From Thiobacillus sp. (GTDB lineage: Bacteria; Pseudomonadota; Gammaproteobacteria; Burkholderiales; Thiobacillaceae): a stretch of DNA of 63,448 bases. A model generated the notes under the pieces. The model did not search any database, was not told the origin of the DNA, and saw only the letters and a program-made list of their open reading frames with translations. Location: NCBI GenBank assembly GCA_019459325.1, contig JAIBFA010000003.1, forward strand, positions 1-63,448. Reading direction: 5' to 3'. The position numbers and the translations under genes were made by a program. Positions 45,201 through 54,869 of this stretch are shown one piece after another (position 1 is the first letter of the stretch; each line of letters starts with the position of its first letter).

Positions 45201-48200
45201 CGGCCGCTGGCCGCCCCCACCCCAGGCTTGAGCGTCGAACAACAAGTCTTCCTGCGAATAGCGGCCCGCCGCACCTGGCGCTACTTCGCGGACTTCGTCG
45301 GCCCGGATGACAACTGGCTGCCTCCCGACAATTTCCAGGCCTATCCGGCGCCGGCCATCGCCTCGCGCACCTCGCCCACCAACATGGGCATGTCGCTGCT
45401 GGCCGACCTGGCTGCGGTCGATTTCGGGTATCTCACGGTCGGGGAATGCCTGCAACGCATCGGCAACACCCTCGCCTCGATGGAAAAGCTGGAACGCTAC
45501 CGCGGTCATTTTTTCAACTGGTACGACACCCGCACGCGGCAACCGCTCCACCCGCAATACGTCTCGTCGGTGGACAGCGGCAACCTCGCCGGCAGCCTGC
45601 TCACCCTGCACGCGGGGCTGGCCGAGCTGAAAAACCAGCCGGTGCTGTCATCCAGCGCGCTGCAGGGCCTGCAGGACACCCTGCAGGTGTTGGCCGAACA
45701 GCTGCCCGCCTCGCCGGTCCCCGAACTGGCGAAAAAAATCCGCGTGCTGCAGGACACCCTGCGCGCCCTCACGCTGGAAGGTCCGCCGCAGACGCTGGCT
45801 GCCGCCGTCAGCGCGCTGGACCAGATTCACCGCACAGGCGGCGCGCTGCTTGGCTGGCTGCCGGGTGATATCGATATCGATGGCGAACTGGTTTACTGGG
45901 CGCGGGCATTCGACCAGCAATTCCGTGCGCTTCGCGATGAACTGGGATTGCTGGTGCCGGGGTCGTGGCAGGGCAGTGCGCTCCCGACCCGGATGGAACT
46001 GGCCGGCGCAAATGGCACGGGCGCGCAGGCACAGCTCGACCTCATCGACGACCTGATGAATCGTTGCCGCGTCCTTGCGGAGATGGATTTCGAATTTCTC
46101 TACGATGCCGCGTGCGGCCTCCTGACCATCGGCTACGACGTCGGCGAACGGCGCCGCGATCCGTCCTGCTACGACCTCCTGGCATCGGAAGCGCGACTGG
46201 CCAGTTTTCTGCTCATCGCGCAGGGCCAGGTGCCGCAGAAGCACTGGTTCGCGCTCGGCCGCCTGCTGACCAGTCATGGCGGCGACGTCAGCCTGATTTC
46301 GTGGAGCGGCTCGATGTTCGAATACCTGATGCCGCAGCTGATGATGCCGAGCTACGCGAATACCCTGCTGGAGCAGACCTGCAAGGCTGCGGTGTCGCGA
46401 CAGATCGAATACGGCCGGCAACGCGCGGTGCCCTGGGGGATTTCCGAGTCCTGCTACAACGCCACCGACATCAACCAGGTCTACCAGTACCGGGCGTTCG
46501 GCGTGCCCGGCCTCGGCTTCAAGCGCGGGCTCGGCGACGACCTCGTGATCGCGCCCTACGCCAGCGCGCTGGCGCTGACGGTGATGCCGCGGGAAGCCTG
46601 CCGCAACCTGCAGGCGCTGGCCGATCAGGGATTCCTCGGCGCCTACGGCTTCTACGAGGCGATCGACTACACGCCCACGCGCGTGCCGCGGGGCAAGCCG
46701 CACGCCATCGTGCGGACCTTCATGGCGCACCACCAGGGCATGAGCCTGTTGGCCTTTGCGCATGTCTTGTTCGACCAGCCGATGCAGCGCCGCTTCATGT
46801 CCGACCCGCTCGCGCGGGCGACCGAATTGCTGCTGCAGGAGCGAGTGCCGAAGAAGGGTGCCACCCTGCACCCGCACGCGGCCGAAGTCAGCGCCGCCGC
46901 CCGCCCCCCCAGCGCGGACGTCGGCGCGATCATGCGCGTGTTTACCGACCCCAACACGCAACTCCCCGAAGTTCACCTGCTGTCGAACGGCCGCTATCAC
47001 GTCATGGCGACGCATGCCGGCGGCAGCACCAGCCGCTGGCGTGACCTCGCCGTCACCCGCTGGCGCGAGGACGCCACCTCCGATGGCTGGGGCACCTTCA
47101 TTTACCTGCGCGACATCGACAACGGAAAATACTGGTCGACTGCGCACCAGCCGACCCTGCGCCGTGCCGATCACTACGAAGCGATCTTCGTGCAGGCGCG
47201 CGCCGAATACCGGCGGCGCGACCACGCGATCGAAGCGCACACCGAGATCAGCGTGTCTCCCGAGGACGACGTCGAGATCCGTCGCGTCACGCTCACCAAC
47301 CAGTCGTCGCGGCGCCGTCACATCGAAGTGACGAGCTACGCGGAAGTGGTGCTGGCGCCGCTGAACGCCGACCTGGCGCATCGCTCGTTCAGCAATCTGT
47401 TCGTACAGACCGAAATCCTGCCCGGGCAGCAGGCGATCCTCTGCACCCGACGCCCCCGCACACCGGGCGAGCAGGTGCCGTGGATGTTCCACCTGCTGGC
47501 CGCACCGGGCGCGGTGGCCGACGAGCCGTCCTTCGAGACCGACCGCGCCCGCTTCATCGGGCGCGGCCGCACGGCGGCCAATCCGGTGGTGCTGGACAGC
47601 GGAGACCGCCCGTCGACCTTGTCGAACACGCAGGGGTCGGTGCTCGATCCCTGCGTGGCGATCCGCCGCACCCTGACCTTGTCGCCCGATGAATCGGCGA
47701 GCGTGCAGATCATTTCCGGGGTCGCGGACACGCGCGAGGCCGCACTGGCCCTGCTCGAGAAATACTGCGACCGCCACTTCGTCGAGCGCGCGTTCGAAAT
47801 GGCCTGGTTCCAGAGCCAGGAGGTGCTGCGCCACCTCAACGCGACCGAAGCCGATGCCCAGATCTTTGGCCGCTTGGCCAACTCCGTCATTTACGGCAAT
47901 GCCCTGCGCCGTGCGGCGCCCGGCATCATCGCCCGCAACCAGCTGGGGCAGTCCGGGCTGTGGCGCTTTGCCATCTCGGGCGATCTGCCCATCGTTCTGC
48001 TCCACATCGGCGACCTCAACCGCATCGACCTGGTCAAGCAGGTACTGCAGGCGCACGCCTATTGGCGCATGAAGGGCCTGGCCGCCGACCTGGTGATCGT
48101 GAACGAGGATTTCTCGGGCTACCGCGCGGTGCTGCAGGACCTGATCATGGGGCTGATCCATGCGGGACCCGAAGCGCAGGTGATCGACAAACCGGGCGGG

Positions 48201-50801
48201 GTCTTCGTGCGCCGTGCCGAAGAGCTTTCCGAGGACGAGCGAGTGTTGCTGCAGACGGTCGCCCGCATCGTCTTCAGCGACACCGCGGAGACCCTGATCG
48301 AGCAGGTCGATCGGCGCGTGTCGGCGGAGCGGGCATCGGACCGCCTGGAACCCGCGCTGCAGGCGCTCGTCGAGCCGGTTTATCCGCTGGCGGCACGCGA
48401 ACGCATTTTCAGCAATGGGCTCGGCGGCTTCACGCCCGACGGGCACGAATACGTCGTCACCCTCGAACCCGGCCAGACCACGCCGGCGCCGTGGGTCAAC
48501 GTGATCGCCAGCCCGCACATCGGCACGGTCGTCAGCGAGAGCGGCAGCGCGTATACCTGGGCGGAAAACGCGCACGAGTTCCGGCTGACCACCTGGCACA
48601 ACGACCCGCTCTCCGATGCCAGCGGCGAAGCGCTCTACATCCGCGACGAGGAAACGGGGGCGTTCTGGTCGCCGACGCCCTTGCCTGCTCGGGGCAAGTC
48701 GGGATACGTGTGCCGCCACGGCTTCGGCTACAGCGTGTTCGAGCACTACGAGGCCGGCATCGCCTCGGAACTCTATACCTACGTCGCCATGGACGCACCG
48801 GTGAAGTTCGTCGTGGTCAAGCTGCACAATCAGTCGAAGCGCGCGCGCAGCCTGTCCTTGACCGGCTATTGGGAACTGGTGCTCGGCGAGTGGCGGCATG
48901 CCAACCTGATGCACATCGTCACCGAATCGGATTCACAGACGGGGGCGCTGTTTGCCCGCAATGCCTACGGCCGCGAATGCGCCGGCCGGGTGGTGTTCGC
49001 CCATGTCAGCGAGCGCGAGCGGTCGGTGAGCGGAAACCGCACCGAGTTCATCGGCCGCAACGGCTCGCTGGCCAGCCCGGCGGCGATGCGTCGCAAGCGC
49101 CTGTCAGGCAGGACCGGTGCCGGCCTGGATCCGTGCGCCGCGATTCAGAGCCGGATCGAACTGGCCGCCGGACAGACGCGCGAAATCGTGTTCGTCTTCG
49201 GCGCCGCCGGCAACGCCGACGAAGCGCGGCATTTCATCCAGCGATTCGGCGGGCGGGCGAGCGCGCGGCAGGCACTGGAAGCGGTGTGGGAACACTGGAA
49301 CCGCACCCTGGGCGCGGTGAACGTGGACACGCCGGACCCTGCGCTCAACGTGCTGGCCAACGGCTGGCTGATCTATCAGACCCTGTCCTGCAGGCTGTGG
49401 GGGCGCAGTGGCTATTACCAGTCCGGCGGCGCCTACGGCTTCCGCGATCAATTGCAGGACACCATGGCGCTTGTCCACGCCACCCCGTGGCTCGCCCGCG
49501 AGCAGCTGATCCGGCACGCCGGGCGCCAGTTCCTCAAGGGCGACGTGCAGCACTGGTGGCACCCGCCCAACGGGCAGGGCGTGCGCACCCATTTCTCCGA
49601 CGACTATCTGTGGCTGCCGTATGCCGCCTGCCGCTATGTGATGGCGACCGGCGATACCGGCGTGCTCGACGAGTCCATCCATTTCCTCGAAGGCCGCGAG
49701 CTGTATGCGGAAGAAGAGGCCTATTACGACCAGCCGCAACGCTCGACCGAAGCGGCGAGCCTGTATGAGCACTGCGTGCGCGCCCTCAAGCACGGGCTGC
49801 GCTTCGGCGCCCATCAATTGCCGCTGATGGGCTGCGGAGACTGGAACGACGGCATGAATCTCGTCGGCAAGGAGGGCCGTGGCGAGAGCGTGTGGCTGGC
49901 CTGGTTCCTGGTCGAGAACCTTGAGCTGTTTGCGGGTCTGGCGCGCGGCCGAGGCGACACGGACTTTGCCGAGCTGTGCAGCAGCCAGGCGACGCTGCTG
50001 CGCAGCAACATCGAGGCCCAGGCCTGGGACGGCGCCTGGTATCGGCGCGCCTATTTCGACGATGGCACCCCGCTGGGCTCGTCCAGCAACGACGAATGCC
50101 AGATCGACTCGATCAGCCAGAGCTGGGCGGTCATCTCGAAAGGCGGCGATCCGCTGCGCGCCCGCCAGGCGATGGCGGCAGTGGACCAGCGCCTGGTGCG
50201 GCGCGACAAGCAGATCATCCAGCTGCTCGACCCGCCGTTCGACAAATCGGATCTGGAGCCCGGTTACATCAAGGGCTACATCCCCGGCGTGCGCGAGAAC
50301 GGCGGCCAGTACACCCATGCCGCGATCTGGACCACGATGGCGTTTGCCATGATGGGCGACACGCAACGCGCGTGGGAATTCTTCGCCATGCTCAATCCCG
50401 TCCATCACGGCAGCACTGCGGACGCGATCGAACGCTACAAGGTCGAGCCCTACGTCATGTGCGCGGACATCTATGGCGTGCCGCCGCACACCGGCCGCGG
50501 CGGCTGGACCTGGTACACCGGGGCGGCCGGCTGGATGTACCGGCTGACCGTCGAAACCCTGCTCGGCCTGCAGCTGGAAGTCGACCATCTGCGCATTGCG
50601 CCGTGCGTTCCGGCCGAGTGGGCGTCCTACAAAATCCACTACCGCTATCGCGATACCGTCTACCACATCACCGTCAGGCGCATCGGCGAACAATGGGGAC
50701 ACGTGACCCGCGTGACAGTGGATGGCGTCGAACAGCACGACGCGCGCATTCCGCTGATCGACGACCGCCGGGAACACCACGTCGAGGTGACACTGGGCTG
50801 A
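42270..50801 (+). CDS. ndvB: Cyclic beta-1,2-glucan synthase (GT84-GH94, NdvB-like)
   Basis: 2843 aa as written from the TTG at 42270. An N-terminal region with membrane helices (about residues 395-450 and 800-960) surrounds the GT84 domain. That domain carries TLDTDTQLPRDAA near residue 608 and the ESSRRHRWIRGDWQ acceptor motif. C-terminal carbohydrate-binding and GH94 phosphorylase domains follow, with YGFRDQLQDTMAL and the catalytic Asp in GCGDWNDGMN near 2525. Such enzymes make and cyclise periplasmic beta-glucans in osmoadaptation. A strong AAGGAG at 42189 is followed in the same frame by ATC/GTC rather than a usual start, so the true N-terminus may lie near 42201. Confidence 0.92.
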   Translation: MLRSELFSIEQLKRHAVTLAGQHRIDPRPGADRLLPRLADNARVLLAAYDVVTAAATPGQRIVPAEAWLLDNFYLIEQQIGLARRHLPRGYSRQLPRLADGLSAGFPRIYDLALELISHMDGRVDSDNVTQFVAAYQTVEPLKLGELWAFPIMLQLALLENLRRVGVRIAQRREERDAAITWADRMLAAAESDPKQLIDLLAEFAHADVPLTAPFVEEFYDRLQAQAPAMAFVQTWVEQKLLEQGVTATELSEAAGRTAAANQISIANSIGSLRFIGAMDWKQYVESLSVVEQTLREDPMDSYARQDFATRDRYRHVIEDVARGSTCGEMAVAREAIVLAQAAAAQRGRHDRSAHVGYYLIDRGRPRLERAVGCRLSLRTRVSRASRHVRLPLYLGPILLLTLLATAVVWSFGGFEPGDGRIWFFAPLLVIAASALAVSLVNLLVTLILPPRALPRMDFSKGIPDSHRTMVIVPTLLTRPQDVDTLLEAMEIRYLGNRDPNLYFALLTDFRDAPEQTLPDDAALLAHARAAVEALNETYRDDRPCVFYLFHRPRLWNPFERVWMGYERKRGKLEQFNARLRGEAHTAFSDIVGDQSILGSIQYVITLDTDTQLPRDAARTLIGNLAHPLNRPVYDAAKGRIIEGYAILQPRASISLTSAGQSRFTKLFAGDSGIDPYTREVSDVYQDVFGEGSFIGKGIYDVDAFRQAVDGRFPENLILSHDLLESGYARSALVTDVDLIEEHPASVAIESSRRHRWIRGDWQLAGWLLPRVPGPAGVNGAKTKRQTNPLSALSLWKIFDNLRRSLVAPALLALLVGGWLVGPGPVWMWTLLVVAVVFLPTLLSTLIELVRKPDERDWLVHLSLTGKSAGRPIALAFLTLAFLPYDTLICLGAILRSGARMLFTRRGLLLWQLPGYARRNARRSLADFFREMWIAPVLAVGLAVALAMAGSRPAAWLVAAPILLLWLVSPVVGWWISRPLAAPTPGLSVEQQVFLRIAARRTWRYFADFVGPDDNWLPPDNFQAYPAPAIASRTSPTNMGMSLLADLAAVDFGYLTVGECLQRIGNTLASMEKLERYRGHFFNWYDTRTRQPLHPQYVSSVDSGNLAGSLLTLHAGLAELKNQPVLSSSALQGLQDTLQVLAEQLPASPVPELAKKIRVLQDTLRALTLEGPPQTLAAAVSALDQIHRTGGALLGWLPGDIDIDGELVYWARAFDQQFRALRDELGLLVPGSWQGSALPTRMELAGANGTGAQAQLDLIDDLMNRCRVLAEMDFEFLYDAACGLLTIGYDVGERRRDPSCYDLLASEARLASFLLIAQGQVPQKHWFALGRLLTSHGGDVSLISWSGSMFEYLMPQLMMPSYANTLLEQTCKAAVSRQIEYGRQRAVPWGISESCYNATDINQVYQYRAFGVPGLGFKRGLGDDLVIAPYASALALTVMPREACRNLQALADQGFLGAYGFYEAIDYTPTRVPRGKPHAIVRTFMAHHQGMSLLAFAHVLFDQPMQRRFMSDPLARATELLLQERVPKKGATLHPHAAEVSAAARPPSADVGAIMRVFTDPNTQLPEVHLLSNGRYHVMATHAGGSTSRWRDLAVTRWREDATSDGWGTFIYLRDIDNGKYWSTAHQPTLRRADHYEAIFVQARAEYRRRDHAIEAHTEISVSPEDDVEIRRVTLTNQSSRRRHIEVTSYAEVVLAPLNADLAHRSFSNLFVQTEILPGQQAILCTRRPRTPGEQVPWMFHLLAAPGAVADEPSFETDRARFIGRGRTAANPVVLDSGDRPSTLSNTQGSVLDPCVAIRRTLTLSPDESASVQIISGVADTREAALALLEKYCDRHFVERAFEMAWFQSQEVLRHLNATEADAQIFGRLANSVIYGNALRRAAPGIIARNQLGQSGLWRFAISGDLPIVLLHIGDLNRIDLVKQVLQAHAYWRMKGLAADLVIVNEDFSGYRAVLQDLIMGLIHAGPEAQVIDKPGGVFVRRAEELSEDERVLLQTVARIVFSDTAETLIEQVDRRVSAERASDRLEPALQALVEPVYPLAARERIFSNGLGGFTPDGHEYVVTLEPGQTTPAPWVNVIASPHIGTVVSESGSAYTWAENAHEFRLTTWHNDPLSDASGEALYIRDEETGAFWSPTPLPARGKSGYVCRHGFGYSVFEHYEAGIASELYTYVAMDAPVKFVVVKLHNQSKRARSLSLTGYWELVLGEWRHANLMHIVTESDSQTGALFARNAYGRECAGRVVFAHVSERERSVSGNRTEFIGRNGSLASPAAMRRKRLSGRTGAGLDPCAAIQSRIELAAGQTREIVFVFGAAGNADEARHFIQRFGGRASARQALEAVWEHWNRTLGAVNVDTPDPALNVLANGWLIYQTLSCRLWGRSGYYQSGGAYGFRDQLQDTMALVHATPWLAREQLIRHAGRQFLKGDVQHWWHPPNGQGVRTHFSDDYLWLPYAACRYVMATGDTGVLDESIHFLEGRELYAEEEAYYDQPQRSTEAASLYEHCVRALKHGLRFGAHQLPLMGCGDWNDGMNLVGKEGRGESVWLAWFLVENLELFAGLARGRGDTDFAELCSSQATLLRSNIEAQAWDGAWYRRAYFDDGTPLGSSSNDECQIDSISQSWAVISKGGDPLRARQAMAAVDQRLVRRDKQIIQLLDPPFDKSDLEPGYIKGYIPGVRENGGQYTHAAIWTTMAFAMMGDTQRAWEFFAMLNPVHHGSTADAIERYKVEPYVMCADIYGVPPHTGRGGWTWYTGAAGWMYRLTVETLLGLQLEVDHLRIAPCVPAEWASYKIHYRYRDTVYHITVRRIGEQWGHVTRVTVDGVEQHDARIPLIDDRREHHVEVTLG

Positions 50802-50810
50802 GGCTGGTCT

Positions 50811-50826
50811 GTGTGTTGCAGCGCAC
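50811..50826. promoter_or_regulatory. Inverted repeat ~200 bp upstream of the KaiC module (weak copy)
   Basis: GTGTG-N6-CGCAC flanked by CT and AGATCG. It resembles the sites before katE, csbD and folE but with a loop of six instead of four and one G-T pair. Confidence 0.35.
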
Positions 50827-51028
50827 AGATCGACTGGCGCGGCTGCGCTAGGATGATCTGGTAGGCAGCGCGGTCGGGCGTCGGACGACGCATCCGATCA
50901 CCCGACGCGTCGCATGCTATAAGTAAAGTTGATGAAGATGGAACCGCTTTCAGCCCCCGAATTTAACCCCGTGCGCGGCTGCATTCCGCTTTCCCGGGGC
51001 TTGCAGGCCGCTTGCTGAGCACATTCCC

Positions 51029-51451
51029 ATGGAAAGCCCCCCCCTGCTACGTCAGCAAATCATCGCCAGCCTCATGGCACAGCAGCCTGAAAACATCGCG
51101 GATGCCGCAATGGACCATTGGGAAAAGCTGGCTGACGAGATCATTTCGATCGTCGGCGAGGCCGGTTTCGCTTCGCTGTACGAGCGAAGCGTGCACCTGG
51201 CACACCCCACTTTTCCCTGGCTTCCGCTGTGGCCTTCGCCGCCGCAGACCCATCACCGCTTCGCGGAATTGAGAACGCGCCTGGCAGATCAAACGCCGGT
51301 CCATGCCCGCGCAGCCAACAGCCTGCTGCTCACCTCGTTTACCGACATCCTGGCTTCGTTGATTGGCGAACAATTGACGGCCAGCATTTTACGTTCGGCC
51401 TGGGGCAATCTTGCTTCAGTCACGTCCGGCAAGGAGCTCGACAATGAGTAA
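51029..51451 (+). CDS. Helical protein of unknown function upstream of a KaiC-like ATPase
   Basis: 140 aa, mainly alpha-helical, no membrane segment or signal. Motifs: AAMDHWEKLADEIISIVGEAGFASLYERSVHLA and SLLLTSFTDILASLIGEQLT. No family is recognised. It overlaps the KaiC-like start by 8 bp, so it is probably a partner of that ATPase. Confidence 0.75.
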   Translation: MESPPLLRQQIIASLMAQQPENIADAAMDHWEKLADEIISIVGEAGFASLYERSVHLAHPTFPWLPLWPSPPQTHHRFAELRTRLADQTPVHARAANSLLLTSFTDILASLIGEQLTASILRSAWGNLASVTSGKELDNE

Positions 51452-52898
51452 CAAGGTCACGATACGCCGCCTGCCAACCGGTGTTCCAGGTCTCGACAGT
51501 TTGCTGGGTGGCGGCCTGCCCGAGTTCTCGTTCAATCTGATTGCGGGCACGCCGGGAAGCGGAAAAACCACGCTCGCCCACCAGATCATGTTCTCGCTGG
51601 CCGCGCCGGATTACCGGGCGCTGTTCTTCACCGTGCTCGGCGAGCCCACCCTGAAAATGCTCCGGTACCAGCAGCAATTTGCGTTTTTCGACCACGGCAA
51701 GATCAATGAATCGATTCGCTTCGTCAACCTGGCGACCGAACTCCTGGAGGGCGATTTCGACCGCGTCCTGGCGCGCATCGCCGCCGAGGTGAAAGACTAT
51801 GAACCCAGCCTGGTGTTCGTCGACTCGTTTCGATCCGTCGTGCAGTCGGTCCGGCCCGAAGAGCGGAATGTGTCGGATCTGCAGCGCTTTGTGCAGCAGC
51901 TCGGCATGCAGATGACCAGCTGGCAGGCCACCACCTTCCTGATCGGTGAATACCTGGCGCCCGAATCCGAATCGAGTCCAGTCTTTACCGTGGCGGACGG
52001 CATCCTGTGGCTGTCGCAGAACCTGCATCGCAATTCCATGGTGCGCAAGATGCAGGTGGTCAAGATGCGTGGCCAGGCCCAGGCGCCCGGTTTGCATACC
52101 TTCCGCATTGGTGATGCAGGCATCCAGGTTTTCCCGCGGGCGATCGTCCAGCCGCACGAGGCAGTCGGACCGGCCCCTGCTGGCGGCACGGAACGGATTT
52201 CCATGGGGGTCGCGGGCCTCGATGAGATGCTGGGGGGCGGTTTACCGGCCGGTTATTCGCTGCTCACAGTCGGCCCCTCGGGTTCCGGGAAAACCATCCT
52301 GGCGACGGCATTTCTCGCCGAAGGGGCGCGCTGCGGTGAGCCTGGCGTGATCGCGGCGTTCGAAAAAAGTCCGAGCCAGCTGCTGAACAACAAGTTACAT
52401 GCGCTGGTGAGTGCCGGGCAGGTGGGTGTGATCGACACGCGCTCGCTGGATTTATCGATCGATGAAACCCTGCACGACATGATCCGGATGATTGATCGCA
52501 TGCAGGCCAAGCGCGTCGTCATCGATTCGCTGTCGGGTTTCGAACTGGCCCTGGCACCCGAGTTCAGCGAGGATTTTCGCGGTTCGCTGTACCGGATGGT
52601 GGCCGAACTGACCAGCAAGGGCGTGACCATCCTGATGACCTCGGAACTGGAAGACCGCTACACCGATTTGCGTTTCAGTCCGTTTGGCAGCGCGTTTCTC
52701 GCCGACGCCATCCTGGTGCAGCGCTATGTCGAAATCGCAGGGCAGTTCAAGCGCGTCTTCTCGATCGTCAAGGTGCGCGGTAGCGACCACAGCAAGGACA
52801 TTCGGCTGTTCGACATCAGCGACGAGGGCATCGTGATTGGCGAGTCCTTGTCCGAATACGACGGCATCATGACCGGTCATCCCAGGGTCAATCCCTAG
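51444..52898 (+). CDS. KaiC-like RecA-superfamily ATPase with two P-loops
   Basis: 484 aa in two KaiC-type domains: GTPGSGKTTLAHQ near residue 35 and GPSGSGKTILAT near 280, each after a GVPGLDSLLGGGLPE or GVAGLDEMLGGGLPAGYS motif. Walker B-like VFVDS and VIDSLSG follow. No KaiA or KaiB gene is nearby, so a circadian role is unlikely; such proteins often act in stress or c-di-GMP signalling. A GGDEF-EAL gene follows 27 bp later. Confidence 0.9.
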   Translation: MSNKVTIRRLPTGVPGLDSLLGGGLPEFSFNLIAGTPGSGKTTLAHQIMFSLAAPDYRALFFTVLGEPTLKMLRYQQQFAFFDHGKINESIRFVNLATELLEGDFDRVLARIAAEVKDYEPSLVFVDSFRSVVQSVRPEERNVSDLQRFVQQLGMQMTSWQATTFLIGEYLAPESESSPVFTVADGILWLSQNLHRNSMVRKMQVVKMRGQAQAPGLHTFRIGDAGIQVFPRAIVQPHEAVGPAPAGGTERISMGVAGLDEMLGGGLPAGYSLLTVGPSGSGKTILATAFLAEGARCGEPGVIAAFEKSPSQLLNNKLHALVSAGQVGVIDTRSLDLSIDETLHDMIRMIDRMQAKRVVIDSLSGFELALAPEFSEDFRGSLYRMVAELTSKGVTILMTSELEDRYTDLRFSPFGSAFLADAILVQRYVEIAGQFKRVFSIVKVRGSDHSKDIRLFDISDEGIVIGESLSEYDGIMTGHPRVNP

Positions 52899-52925
52899 CT
52901 GGAACAACCCCCAATGGAGGTGTGC

Positions 52926-54668
52926 ATGAGCAGCAATGAAATGGGCGATGTTTCCGGCTCCGGTGCGGGAGATCAAGCGGACGACTTCAGCGATCACACT
53001 GAGCGGGTACGGGTCGTCCGTGGCAGCGACAGGCGGCGTCTGGATCGCGCAGCGTGTGCCGACGCGGGGATCCTCCTGGGCCGCAGACAGATGGCCGCAG
53101 CACGCGAAGATGCCGCGCATCAGCGCGAAAGCGCGGCCGGTCAGCGTGAGGACGTGGTGCAGGCACGCGAAGGCGAAGCCCGTGTACGCGAAGGGCGCGC
53201 CGCCACACGGGAAAACGAAATTCGCACCGCAGAGACCCTGCTGTCGGCAACGGCCGACCAGATGATCCGCCTGCAGCAAGCCAACGCGAACCTGGTCGTC
53301 GCGACCATCGAAGCGCGCAAGCTGGCCGAACAGGTGCAAACGGCGAAGATCGAACTGGACCACCTGGCGCATCACGATGTACTCACCGGCTTGCCCAACC
53401 GAATCCTGCTGTCCGACAGGCTGGCCCAGGCGATTGCACTGGCGCGGCGCTCCGGCAAGCAGCTCGTAGTGGTGTTCATGGATCTGGATCGCTTCAAGCA
53501 CATCAACGACTCGCTGGGGCATGCCGTGGGTGACCAATTACTGCAGTCGGTGGGCCAGCGCCTGCTGGGCTGCGTGCGCCAGTCTGACACAATCAGCCGC
53601 CTGGGCGGGGATGAGTTCGTGGCGCTGCTTCCCGATATTGATCATCCGGAGGACGCAGCGTTGTCTGCGCAAAAAATGATTGCGGCAATCGCACTGCCGC
53701 ACCGCATCGACCAGCACGATCTGCATATCGGCGCGAGCATCGGCATCAGCATCTACCCTGAAGACGGCCTGGATGCGGAAACCCTGATCAAGCATGCGGA
53801 CACCGCGATGTTTCACGCCAAGGATAACGGCCGCAATACCTACGCATTCTTCGAGCAGGAAATGACTGCCCGCGCCATTGCGCGACAATCCATCGAGGCC
53901 AGCCTGCGCCTCGCACTGGAACGGCAGGAATTCGTGTTGCACTATCAGCCGAAAATAAATCTTCTCAGCGGCGCGATCGTCGGCGTCGAGGCGCTCGTCC
54001 GCTGGCAACATCCGCAACGCGGGCTACTGGTCCCTGCCGATTTCGTGCCCATCGCCGAGGACAGCGGATTGATCCTGCCGATAGGCCGCTGGGTGCTGCG
54101 CGAAGCCTGTCGCCAGGCCCGCGCCTGGCAGGATGCGGGTTTTCCGCTGATCACCGTTGCCGTCAACACCTCTGCGCTCGAGTTCCGCGCCGGGGACTTT
54201 CTCGAATATTTGCGCGCGGTCCTCGAGGAGTCGCGTCTGGAACCGCGCTATCTGGAACTTGAACTAACCGAAAGCGTCCTCATGCGGGATGCCGCGTCTG
54301 CCGATTCCGTTCTGCACGCGCTCGCAGACCTGGGCGTCAAGCTTGCAATCGATGACTTCGGCACCGGCTATTCCAGTCTGAGTTATCTGCGGCAGTTTCC
54401 GATCAATACCCTGAAGATCGACCAGTCGTTCGTGAACCAGATAACGAGCAACCCGGACGATGCCACCCTCGTCAGTGCCGTGATCAGCATGGGTAGAAGC
54501 CTCAAGCAACGCGTTATTGCGGAGGGCGTCGAAACAGCAGAGCAGGCTGCTTTTCTTCTGGCCCAGCACTGCGACGAGGGCCAAGGCTACTTTTTCGGCC
54601 GACCGGTGGGGGCAGGGGCGCTCGCTGTCTTGCTGCAGACAGGCGTGTCGCCTGCTCTTCCCCATTGA
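52926..54668 (+). CDS. GGDEF-EAL protein with heptad coiled-coil N-terminus
   Basis: 580 aa from the ATG at 52926, which has a GGAGG site; an ATG at 52914 is possible. Residues about 55-105 form six regular seven-residue repeats each starting with Arg-Glu, predicting a coiled coil. GGDEF (RLGGDEFVALL) and EAL (GVEALVRWQ, DDFGTGYSSLSYLRQFP) are intact. No membrane segment, so cytosolic. Probably works with the upstream KaiC-like ATPase. Confidence 0.9.
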   Translation: MSSNEMGDVSGSGAGDQADDFSDHTERVRVVRGSDRRRLDRAACADAGILLGRRQMAAAREDAAHQRESAAGQREDVVQAREGEARVREGRAATRENEIRTAETLLSATADQMIRLQQANANLVVATIEARKLAEQVQTAKIELDHLAHHDVLTGLPNRILLSDRLAQAIALARRSGKQLVVVFMDLDRFKHINDSLGHAVGDQLLQSVGQRLLGCVRQSDTISRLGGDEFVALLPDIDHPEDAALSAQKMIAAIALPHRIDQHDLHIGASIGISIYPEDGLDAETLIKHADTAMFHAKDNGRNTYAFFEQEMTARAIARQSIEASLRLALERQEFVLHYQPKINLLSGAIVGVEALVRWQHPQRGLLVPADFVPIAEDSGLILPIGRWVLREACRQARAWQDAGFPLITVAVNTSALEFRAGDFLEYLRAVLEESRLEPRYLELELTESVLMRDAASADSVLHALADLGVKLAIDDFGTGYSSLSYLRQFPINTLKIDQSFVNQITSNPDDATLVSAVISMGRSLKQRVIAEGVETAEQAAFLLAQHCDEGQGYFFGRPVGAGALAVLLQTGVSPALPH

Positions 54669-54710
54669 TGGCCTGAGGAAACGCAGGCGACGGGATTCAG
54701 CACGAGGGCG

Positions 54711-54869
54711 CTATATCTTGCCCAATAGAAACAGAATGAGCAGGATTATCAACACCAGCCCAAGACCCCCGCTGGGGCCGTAACCCCATCCCCGGCTGTG
54801 GGGCCAGGCAGGAATCGCACCGATCAGCAGCAGGATCACAATAATGAGCAGAATTATTCCTATCGACAT
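54711..54869 (-). CDS. DUF3309 small membrane protein
   Basis: 52 aa: starts MSIGIILLIIVILLLIGAIP, a WPHSRGWGYGPSGG loop, then GLGLVLIILLILFLLGKI. Exactly the DUF3309 pattern of two helices with an aromatic-Gly loop. Function unknown; frequent beside stress genes. Convergent with the GGDEF-EAL gene. Confidence 0.9.
   Translation of the reverse strand: MSIGIILLIIVILLLIGAIPAWPHSRGWGYGPSGGLGLVLIILLILFLLGKI

Noticed and set aside
45648..48914. 1088-codon open frame antisense to the glucan synthase
   Set aside because: High GC and third-position bias of the real gene create long antisense frames; the translation is low in hydrophobic cores and matches no family.
51444..52898. Circadian clock kaiC
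   Set aside because: No kaiA or kaiB and only general two-P-loop similarity; called KaiC-like.
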